From: Microbacterium sp. SLBN-154 | GTDB lineage: Bacteria; Actinomycetota; Actinomycetes; Actinomycetales; Microbacteriaceae | Assembly: GCF_006715565.1 (NCBI RefSeq) | Contig: NZ_VFNL01000001.1 | Location: forward strand, 3,100,001 to 3,164,000 | Length of the DNA stretch: 64,000 nt | Direction: 5' to 3' | Shown: piece after piece, positions 58,293 through 64,000 of the stretch | Numbering within the stretch: the first letter of the stretch is position 1 | Layout: each line of letters begins with the position of its first letter | Notes under the pieces: model-generated | What the model saw: the letters and a program-made list of their open reading frames with translations, nothing else | Databases searched by the model: none | What the model was told of the DNA's origin: nothing | Translations under genes and position numbers: made by a program

Positions 58293-58502
58293 GTGACCGC
58301 ACCGCAGTACGAGATGAGCGTGTGGGAACGCTATGCCACCGAGTTCGCCCTCGTGTTCGCCGACACCCCCACCCGCATCCGAGCCGTGCGCGAGGCGTAC
58401 TTCGTGCACGGCTTCGATGTCGATCTGATCGAGCAGATCAGCGGCTTCCCGATCTGGCGGATCCGGCAGGCGATCCGCACGGGGCCGTCCCGTTCCGACT
58501 GA
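58293..58502 (+). CDS. Small unrecognised protein
   Basis: 69 residues from the GTG at 58293 (or 62 from the ATG at 58314). It reads as a compact helical protein: WERYATEFALVFADTPTRIRAV, YFVHGFDVDLIEQISGFPIWRIRQAIRTG. The second half could be a helix-turn-helix-like pair of helices. No family is recognised. It is convergent with the glycosyltransferase gene. Confidence 0.5.
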   Translation: MTAPQYEMSVWERYATEFALVFADTPTRIRAVREAYFVHGFDVDLIEQISGFPIWRIRQAIRTGPSRSD

Positions 58503-58517
58503 GCGGCTGCCCGTCCC

Positions 58518-59729
58518 TCACCCCGCGACGACCGACTCGAGATGGTCGACGGCGCCGGCCGCCCCGGGCTCGCGACGAAGGGTCTCACCGAGGGCGGCCG
58601 CGCGCTCGCGCATGACGCTGTCGCGTAGCATCCGCTCGAGCGACCGGCTGAGCACCTCCACGGTCAACCGCGACTGCGGGACAGGCGCAGGTGAGACGCC
58701 GAGGCGGTGGGTGCGGCTCCCCCAGAACGGCTGATCGGCGCCGAACGGCGCGATGAAGGTCGGCACCCCTGCGCGAAGCGCCGCGCCGGTCGTTCCCGCG
58801 CCGCCGTGGTGCACGGTCGCCGCGACGCGGGGGAAGAGCCAGCCGTGCGGCACGGCGGTGACGGCGCGAACATCGGGCCTCGGCGCCGTCCCGGCGAGAC
58901 CGCCCCACCCGGTGAGCACGACGGCGCGGACGCCGACAGCCGTGACGGCCTGCGCGACGACATCGAACAGTCGCTCGGGCTCCGGGCCGAGCATGCTGCC
59001 GAAGCCGATGCTCACGACCTCGGATGACTCCTCGAGGAACGCACCCAGGTCCGGCGAGATGTCGACGGCGGCCTCGTGCGGAAGCGTCCACCATCCCGTG
59101 GCGATGCGTCGCGTCGCGCGGTTGGAATTCACCGGCACGACGGCGGGGCTGAATCCGTACACGATCGATGGAAGCATCACCGTGGGCGTCGTTCCGACGC
59201 CGACGGCCCGCCGCGCGACACGCTCGGGGCCGACGAGGAGAGCGGTGGTCCCGACCTGCGTGACGACGTGTGACAGTCGGCGGCCGAGCGCCCCCAGTCG
59301 GTCCAACCGGGGAGACAGTGGTCCGGGGTACTCGCCGCTCGGGGCATCGAGCGGCTGGAGGTGAGCGCGCAGGAGCGGCACCCCCAGAGCCGCAGCCACC
59401 GGCCGTGCGAGACCCATGCCGCCGATGCCGGCGACGAGCAGATCGGTTCCCTCGGCCGCATCCCGCACGTCACGCGCCCAGACGGGCACGAGGTCCGCGA
59501 CGTGACGGCCCATCTCGCGGAGCGACGATCGGTCGGCGTGCGCCGAGATGGCCTCGCGATCGACACCGGAGAGCGGGATGAAACGGATGCCGGCCTGAGC
59601 GAACGCGGTCGCGTAGTCGTCGGGTGCTGCCGCCCGCACCTCGTGACCGCGCTTCGCCGCCTCGAGACCGAGCGCCAGATAGGGTTCCACCCCGCCACGG
59701 GTGTCGTTGGCGATGATCGTCACATCCAC
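58518..59729 (-). CDS. GT1-family glycosyltransferase (UGT/MGT type)
   Basis: 403 residues. The C-terminal sugar-nucleotide-binding domain has the GT1 signature VAATVHHGGAGTTGAALRAG then PFGADQPFWG, as in sterol, macrolide and glycolipid glucosyltransferases. The N-terminal acceptor domain starts DVTIIANDTRGGVEPYLALG with the usual GHEVRAAAPDDY. The GTG start at 59729 is preferred over 59750 because CATAAT ends six bases before it. The acceptor is unknown. Confidence 0.85.
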   Translation of the reverse strand: MDVTIIANDTRGGVEPYLALGLEAAKRGHEVRAAAPDDYATAFAQAGIRFIPLSGVDREAISAHADRSSLREMGRHVADLVPVWARDVRDAAEGTDLLVAGIGGMGLARPVAAALGVPLLRAHLQPLDAPSGEYPGPLSPRLDRLGALGRRLSHVVTQVGTTALLVGPERVARRAVGVGTTPTVMLPSIVYGFSPAVVPVNSNRATRRIATGWWTLPHEAAVDISPDLGAFLEESSEVVSIGFGSMLGPEPERLFDVVAQAVTAVGVRAVVLTGWGGLAGTAPRPDVRAVTAVPHGWLFPRVAATVHHGGAGTTGAALRAGVPTFIAPFGADQPFWGSRTHRLGVSPAPVPQSRLTVEVLSRSLERMLRDSVMRERAAALGETLRREPGAAGAVDHLESVVAG

Positions 59730-59735
59730 GAGGAC

Positions 59736-59741
59736 ATTATG
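59736..59741 (-). promoter_or_regulatory. -10 element of the glycosyltransferase gene (leaderless)
   Basis: CATAAT (five of six bases of the TATAAT consensus) on the minus strand, six bases before the GTG at 59729. A TGGACA lies 18 bp upstream as a possible -35. Confidence 0.5.
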
Positions 59742-59809
59742 TGCAGTCACTGTAAGTTATGTCCAACCGCGTTCCGGTCGCCTCCGTCGCCGATGTCCCC
59801 GGCCGTCGC

Positions 59810-59815
59810 TACGGT
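59810..59815 (+). promoter_or_regulatory. -10 element of the GNAT-ABM unit (leaderless)
   Basis: TACGGT six bases before the ATG at 59822; it excludes the upstream ATG at 59759 as start. Confidence 0.5.
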
Positions 59816-59821
59816 TCGGGC

Positions 59822-60268
59822 ATGAGCGCACTTCGATTGGCAGAACTCGACGCGGACAACCTCGGAGCGGCGGTGAGGATTCCGCCGGACGTAGGCGAGA
59901 AGGCGTACGTCGCACCTGTCGTCTTCTCCGTCGCCCAGGCGTACGTCACCCCGACGGCTTGGCCACGCGTCATCCTCGACGGTGACACCGTCGTCGGCTT
60001 CGTGATGGCCAATTGGGACCCCGAAAATGAGGTCCCCGCGTTCCGCGGCGGCATCTGGCGTCTCAACGTGGCCGACGAGGCGAAGGGTCGCGGATTCGGC
60101 CGCTTCGCCGTGGAGGCGGTCGCGGCCGAAGCGCGGCGTCGCGGCTATGACGAGATCACCGTGCTCTGGAACCCGGCTCCTGACGGCCCGGAGCGGTTCT
60201 ACCTGCGCGTGGGTTTCGAGAAGACCGGCGAGCTGTTCGGCGAGACCGTCGGAACCCGGAAGGTGTGA
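59822..60268 (+). CDS. GNAT acetyltransferase
   Basis: 148 residues. The acetyl-CoA-binding segment is LNVADEAKGRGFGRFAVEAVAAEARRRGY, preceded by VVGFVMANWDP (beta-4) and followed by FYLRVGFEKTGE. It resembles SpeG/PaiA-like small-molecule acetyltransferases, including spermidine-type, but that is only an impression. The stop overlaps the next gene by GTGA. The start is fixed by the TACGGT hexamer. Confidence 0.85.
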   Translation: MSALRLAELDADNLGAAVRIPPDVGEKAYVAPVVFSVAQAYVTPTAWPRVILDGDTVVGFVMANWDPENEVPAFRGGIWRLNVADEAKGRGFGRFAVEAVAAEARRRGYDEITVLWNPAPDGPERFYLRVGFEKTGELFGETVGTRKV

Positions 60269-60588
60269 CCATGACCGAGGCGAGGGCTGTGGTCAGGATG
60301 TGGCGGGGCGCCGTGCACACAGAGCACGCCGACGAGTACGTCGCCTACGTCGAACGCACCGGCATGGCGGAGTATCGCGCAACGACCGGGAACCTCGACG
60401 CATGGATCCTCACCCGGGATCTGCCCGACGGAACGACGGAAATCGTCACCGTGTCCCGCTGGGAGAGCTTCGAGGCCATCCGGGGATTCGCCGGCGACGA
60501 CATCGACGTCGCCGTGTTCTACCCCGACGACGATCGCTTCCTCGTCGAGCGCGACGAGGTGGTGCGTCACTGGGTTCAGGCGTCGTGA
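60265..60588 (+). CDS. Antibiotic biosynthesis monooxygenase-like (ABM fold) protein
   Basis: 107 residues from the GTG at 60265 (an ATG at 60271 is an alternative). The pattern of MWRGAVHTEHADEYVAYVERTGMAEYRAT, NLDAWILTRDLPDGTTEIVTVSRWESFEAIRGFAG fits the dimeric alpha/beta ABM fold, used by small monooxygenases and heme-degrading enzymes. It is translationally coupled to the GNAT gene (GTGA). The reaction is unknown. Confidence 0.72.
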   Translation: MTMTEARAVVRMWRGAVHTEHADEYVAYVERTGMAEYRATTGNLDAWILTRDLPDGTTEIVTVSRWESFEAIRGFAGDDIDVAVFYPDDDRFLVERDEVVRHWVQAS

Positions 60589-60654
60589 CGTGGCCGTACC
60601 GTCGACCGCCGCAAGGGGGCTTGCCGGACGAGACCCGCCTGCCAGACTGAGGGC

Positions 60655-62733
60655 ATGAGCCTGCCGTTCGAGAGCGCCTACCGTCACGGCTTCGCACGCG
60701 CCGCGGCCTGCACCATCCCGGTCGCGATCGCCGACCCGGCGACCAATGCGGCCGCGGTGCTCGACACCGTTCGCGAGCTCGACGGTGACGCGGTCGCCGT
60801 GGCGCTGTTCCCCGAGCTGTGTCTCACCGGATACGCCATCGACGACCTCTTCCTCCAAGACGCCGTGCTCGACGGCGTGGTCACCGCCGTCGAGCAGCTC
60901 GTCGCGGCATCCGAGGATCTCATGCCCGTGCTCGTCGTCGGCGCGCCGCTTCGGCACCGGAACCGCCTCTACAACTGCGCGGTCGTGATCCACCGCGGCG
61001 AACTTCTCGGTGTCGCGCCGAAGTCGTACCTCCCGACCTATCGCGAGTTCTACGAGCGGCGCTGGTTCGCGCCCGGAGACGACCAGCGCGGCGAAGACAT
61101 CCAGGTCGGCTCCCTTCAGGCGCCCTTCGGGCCAGACCTGCTCTTCGAAGCGCTCGACGTGCCCGACCTCGTGATCCATGCCGAGGTCTGCGAAGACCTC
61201 TGGGTGCCGATTCCGCCGTCGTCGTCTGCGGCGCTCGCGGGTGCGACCGTCCTGTTGAACCTCTCCGGGAGCCCGATCACGATCGCGCGCGCCGAAGATC
61301 GCAAAGACCTCTGCAAATCGCAGTCACTGCGATGCCTCGCCGGCTACGTGTATGCCGCGGCGGGCATGGGCGAGTCGACGAACGACCTGTCGTGGGACGG
61401 GCAGACGATGATCTACGAGGGCGGCAATCTCCTCGCCGAAACCGAGCGCTTCCCCGACGGTCCGCGGCACGCGGTCGCCGACATCGACCTCGACCGGCTC
61501 CGCCAGGACCGCATGCGACAGGGCACCTTCGACGACAACCGACGCACCCTGCACGCCGACGCGATGTTCCGCACCGTGCATTTCCGCCTCGACCCGCCGG
61601 CGCGCGACATCGGCCTGCGGCGCGTGCTCGACCGCTTCCCTTTCGTTCCCGACGACCCCGCGCGGCTCGCCCAGGACTGCTACGAAGCGTTCAACATCCA
61701 GGTCTCGGGCCTCGAGCAGCGGATGCGCGCGATCGGCGGTCCGAAGCCGGTCATCGGCGTGAGCGGCGGGCTCGATTCCACCCACGCTCTCCTCGTCGTG
61801 GCGCGGGCGATGGATCGGATGGGACGCCCGCGCAGCGACATCCTCGCCTACACGATGCCGGGATTCGCGACGTCGGACCACACCAGATCGAACGCCATCG
61901 CCCTCGCCGAAGCCCTCGGTGCGTCGATCGAGACGATCGACATCCGGCCCGCCGCGACCGAGATCCTGAAGGGCATCGACCACCCGTTCTCGGGCGGCGA
62001 GCCGGTCTACGACGTCACGTTCGAGAACGTGCAGGCCGGCATCCGCACCGACTTCCTCTTCCGTCTGGCCAACCAGAACGGCGGCATCGTCATCGGCACC
62101 TCCGACCTCTCCGAGCTGGCTCTCGGGTGGGCGACGTACGGCGTCGGCGATCAGATGAGCCACTACGCCGTGAACGCCGGTGTGCCGAAGACGCTCATCC
62201 AGCACCTCATCCGCTGGGTGATCTCGCGGCCCGAGACCGAGGGCGGGTCGACCGCGCTGTCCGATCGCGCCGTCGAGGTGTTGCAGTCGGTGCTCGACAC
62301 CGAGATCAGCCCCGAGCTCGTGCCGGCGGGCGAGGACGGCGAGATCCAGTCGACCGAGAGCAAGATCGGCCCGTACTCGCTCAACGACTTCACGCTGTTC
62401 CACGTGCTGCGGTACGGCCTGCGGCCGTCGAAGATCGCCTTCCTCGCCGAACGCGCGTGGAGAGATCCGGATGCCGGAGCGTGGCCGCCCGGCTTCCCCG
62501 CCGACGACCGGTACGCCTACGAGCTCCCCGAGATCGTCCGGTGGCTGCGGAATTTCCTGCAGCGCTACTTCGCCTTCGCCCAATTCAAGCGCTCGGCGAT
62601 CCCGAACGGACCGAAAGTCTCGCCCGCCGGGTCGCTGTCACCGCGGGGTGACTGGCGCGCGCCGTCGGACGGCAACGCCGCGGCGTGGCTCGCCGAGCTC
62701 GACGCCGCACTGCCGCAATTCGCCGGCGACTGA
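60655..62733 (+). CDS. nadE: Glutamine-dependent NAD+ synthetase
   Basis: 692 residues, the long two-domain type found in mycobacteria. The N-terminal glutaminase (nitrilase-like) domain has its Glu-Lys-Cys triad at Glu54 (FPELCLTGYAIDD), Lys123 (APKSYLPTYREFYE) and Cys179 (EVCEDLWVP). The C-terminal synthetase has the P-loop GVSGGLDSTHALL near residue 369. It makes NAD+ from nicotinate adenine dinucleotide, glutamine and ATP. A CAGACT hexamer six bases before the ATG is a possible leaderless -10. Confidence 0.95.
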   Translation: MSLPFESAYRHGFARAAACTIPVAIADPATNAAAVLDTVRELDGDAVAVALFPELCLTGYAIDDLFLQDAVLDGVVTAVEQLVAASEDLMPVLVVGAPLRHRNRLYNCAVVIHRGELLGVAPKSYLPTYREFYERRWFAPGDDQRGEDIQVGSLQAPFGPDLLFEALDVPDLVIHAEVCEDLWVPIPPSSSAALAGATVLLNLSGSPITIARAEDRKDLCKSQSLRCLAGYVYAAAGMGESTNDLSWDGQTMIYEGGNLLAETERFPDGPRHAVADIDLDRLRQDRMRQGTFDDNRRTLHADAMFRTVHFRLDPPARDIGLRRVLDRFPFVPDDPARLAQDCYEAFNIQVSGLEQRMRAIGGPKPVIGVSGGLDSTHALLVVARAMDRMGRPRSDILAYTMPGFATSDHTRSNAIALAEALGASIETIDIRPAATEILKGIDHPFSGGEPVYDVTFENVQAGIRTDFLFRLANQNGGIVIGTSDLSELALGWATYGVGDQMSHYAVNAGVPKTLIQHLIRWVISRPETEGGSTALSDRAVEVLQSVLDTEISPELVPAGEDGEIQSTESKIGPYSLNDFTLFHVLRYGLRPSKIAFLAERAWRDPDAGAWPPGFPADDRYAYELPEIVRWLRNFLQRYFAFAQFKRSAIPNGPKVSPAGSLSPRGDWRAPSDGNAAAWLAELDAALPQFAGD

Positions 62734-62758
62734 GGGCCGAAGGGCCGGCAGGCCTCAG
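62730..62758. terminator. Dyad across convergent stop codons of nadE and the next gene
   Basis: CTGAGG (62730-62735) pairs with CCTCAG (62753-62758), extended by GGCC pairs with a bulge. Each arm contains one of the two TGA stop codons. No T-run. Confidence 0.35.
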
Positions 62759-63312
62759 AGACCGGTGTCGCGCACCCCGACACGGTCGGGGATGTCGAAA
62801 GCGAGCCGAGGCAGCCACGTCTCGGGTTCCGGCCAGGGGCGCGAGGACGGCAGGGCGGCCAGAAGGCGCCGCAGCGCGGCATCCCTCGGCGACGTCGGCG
62901 ACGCTGCCGGCAGCACTCGACGCGGAGCGCGGTAACCGAGCGCGCCGCACCACCAGTGCCGCCATGTGTCGTCGGCCTCGGCCGGGTCGAGCACGATGTA
63001 GTAGTCGGGCATGATGGCCGCGCCGTCCTCGAATTGAGCGAGGGCGTTCTCGACCTCGACCTCGAGCACACCGAGGGTCGAACGTGCCTCGAACAGTTCG
63101 ACCCAGGCGGCCGCGACGTGCTCGAGAGGGTCGGCATCGTGGACCACGAGCGGAGCGGATGCGGCGGCGATGCGCCGCGCTCCGAGAGCCGGCTCGCTCC
63201 CCTGCAGGCTGAGGGTCTCCACGCCCGGGACGCTGCGGAGAACGTGCAGCGCCTCCTCCGAGGCGGAGCCCACGACGGCGACGACGGTTCCGGAAGCGGA
63301 TAGTGACACCAT
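62755..63312 (-). CDS. Unrecognised conserved-looking protein
   Basis: 185 residues, no signal peptide. The N-terminal half reads like a Rossmann-type fold (GTVVAVVGSASEEALHVLRSV); the C-terminal half has a Trp-rich stretch DDTWRHWWCGALGYRAP and an Ala/Leu-rich helix. I do not recognise a family. A TAATGT hexamer is five bases before the ATG (eight before an adjacent GTG), so the gene may be leaderless. Downstream it is convergent with nadE. Confidence 0.6.
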   Translation of the reverse strand: MVSLSASGTVVAVVGSASEEALHVLRSVPGVETLSLQGSEPALGARRIAAASAPLVVHDADPLEHVAAAWVELFEARSTLGVLEVEVENALAQFEDGAAIMPDYYIVLDPAEADDTWRHWWCGALGYRAPRRVLPAASPTSPRDAALRRLLAALPSSRPWPEPETWLPRLAFDIPDRVGVRDTGL

Positions 63313-63390
63313 GCTTCACATTACGTCGGTGTCAGGCGGGCGGCACGGAACGTGCGCGAGTCGCAACGAGAACGTAACGCGCCGGGTGCG

Positions 63391-63434
63391 CACGCACAGA
63401 GGGGATGACCTCGCGGTCATCCCCTCTGCGTGTG
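63391..63434 (-). terminator. Long hairpin downstream of the Pro/Ala-rich protein gene
   Basis: A 14-bp perfect stem (AGAGGGGATGACC paired with GGTCATCCCCTCT plus one pair), a TCGC tetraloop and, after one mismatch, five more pairs. It begins 11 bp after the stop of the minus-strand gene at 63445. A strong terminator-like fold, although without a U-run. Confidence 0.6.
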
Positions 63435-63444
63435 GGGGGCTGGG

Positions 63445-63882
63445 TCAGCTGTTTGCCGAGGCCACCGAGCCGACCGACGCCGCCGATGCCGGCGAATCGA
63501 CCGGGGCGGAAGCAGGCGCGGGAGGCGCGGGGGCAGGAGCAGCCGGGGCCGGGGCGGGCGCGGGCACCGGGGTGGGGGCGCTCACGACCGAGACCGTGCT
63601 CGAGGGTGCAGCCGGGCTCGCCGGCGACGGCACGCTCGTGGGCGAGGGCGTCGGCGAGGTGGCCGACACCACGGTGGCCGAGGTGTCGGTGACGCTCATC
63701 TGCACGCCGTTGCGGTCGAGGACCGACCCGCCCGGACCGACGATCGATCCGCCCGGGACGGTGGTGCCGTCGGTGGACTGCAGGTTCATCGACGCAGCGG
63801 TGGCGGCGGCTGCGCCGCCGACGAGTGTCAGTCCCATCGCACCGGCGATGCCGTAGGTGAGCCACTTCTTCTTCTGGGCCAT
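63445..63882 (-). CDS. Membrane-anchored Pro/Ala-rich secreted protein
   Basis: 145 residues. An N-terminal basic MAQKKKW and hydrophobic helix TYGIAGAMGLTLVGGAAAAT form an uncleaved or cleaved signal. The outside part has SMNLQSTDGTTVPGGSIVGP and a VQMSVTDTSATVVSA strand, then a long Pro/Ala/Ser-rich tail (repeats of PAPA and SP) that may span the cell wall. No enzymatic domain. The ribosome-binding site AGGAGA precedes the ATG. The 118 bp upstream to the window end hold no gene. Confidence 0.65.
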   Translation of the reverse strand: MAQKKKWLTYGIAGAMGLTLVGGAAAATAASMNLQSTDGTTVPGGSIVGPGGSVLDRNGVQMSVTDTSATVVSATSPTPSPTSVPSPASPAAPSSTVSVVSAPTPVPAPAPAPAAPAPAPPAPASAPVDSPASAASVGSVASANS

Positions 63883-64000
63883 GTCTGTTCTCCTTCGTCT
63901 GTCCGCCGGGGCTCCGGGGGGTCGGCCCCGGCGGTGATTCCAGAATGCCGAGCCTGACTAAGCCGTTTCCAAGGCGTTCATGAGACACCTCTTACGTTCT

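Overview
The window is one contiguous piece of a high-GC actinobacterial chromosome. Gene content and style point to Microbacteriaceae, most likely Microbacterium or a close relative. The evidence is a menaquinone pathway scattered over about 9 kb, a System II cytochrome c biogenesis operon, a short archaeal-type AspRS, bS22 next to a BldC-like regulator, several LLM-family flavin/F420 oxidoreductases, DUF4229/DUF1990/DUF6226/DUF6412-type proteins, many GTG starts, and many 4-base GTGA/ATGA overlaps. No rRNA, tRNA, CRISPR array, intact insertion sequence or prophage was seen.

Layout. 1-3.5 kb: amidohydrolase tail, TIGR04076-like protein, LLM oxidoreductase, DUF885 peptidase-like protein. 3.6-13.5 kb: PPK2 and the menaquinone genes menD, menA, menE, menB and menC, interleaved with small membrane proteins, an LLM oxidoreductase coupled to menB, and a PadR regulator/membrane protein pair. 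13.5-19.3 kb: a TetR-controlled export locus with an MMPL protein carrying a C-terminal degenerate ABC-ATPase-like domain, translationally coupled to a YhgE/Pip protein. 19.3-19.95 kb: a gene-free array of REP-like palindromes. 19.95-25.1 kb: cytochrome c maturation (ccsB, resB, ccdA, tlpA-like, phosphatase). 25.1-28.2 kb: DUF368, DedA, aspS. 28.4-32.4 kb: a four-gene ABC importer. 32.5-33.7 kb: an MscS channel gene broken by a frameshift. 33.7-34.9 kb: glutaredoxin-like, rhodanese, bS22, BldC-like. 35-37.7 kb: TetR and a DrrAB-type exporter. 37.7-40.3 kb: ArsR and a Trk/Ktr potassium uptake pair. 40.5-49.2 kb: housekeeping (proC, tadA, upp, a large nuclease-helicase). 49.4-54.9 kb: an accessory stretch of visibly lower GC with unrecognised genes, one frameshifted gene and one possible remnant. 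55-64 kb: glutaminase, acetyltransferases, YidC homologue, glycosyltransferase, NAD synthetase and a Pro/Ala-rich anchored protein.

How the parts connect. The men genes and cytochrome c maturation genes both serve the respiratory chain. ArsR/TrkHA, MscS and DUF368 concern ions and osmotic balance. Two TetR loci (13.5-19.3 kb and 35-37.7 kb) look like inducible export systems, each with a clear palindromic operator upstream of the transport genes.

The most general observation is promoter architecture. More than twenty genes have a TANNNT hexamer ending 6-8 nt before the start codon, which is the signature of leaderless transcripts. It helps choose starts for tadA, a methyltransferase, a glycosyltransferase and a glutaredoxin-like gene. 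The most unusual protein is the MMPL/pseudo-ABC fusion at 14.3-17.1 kb.
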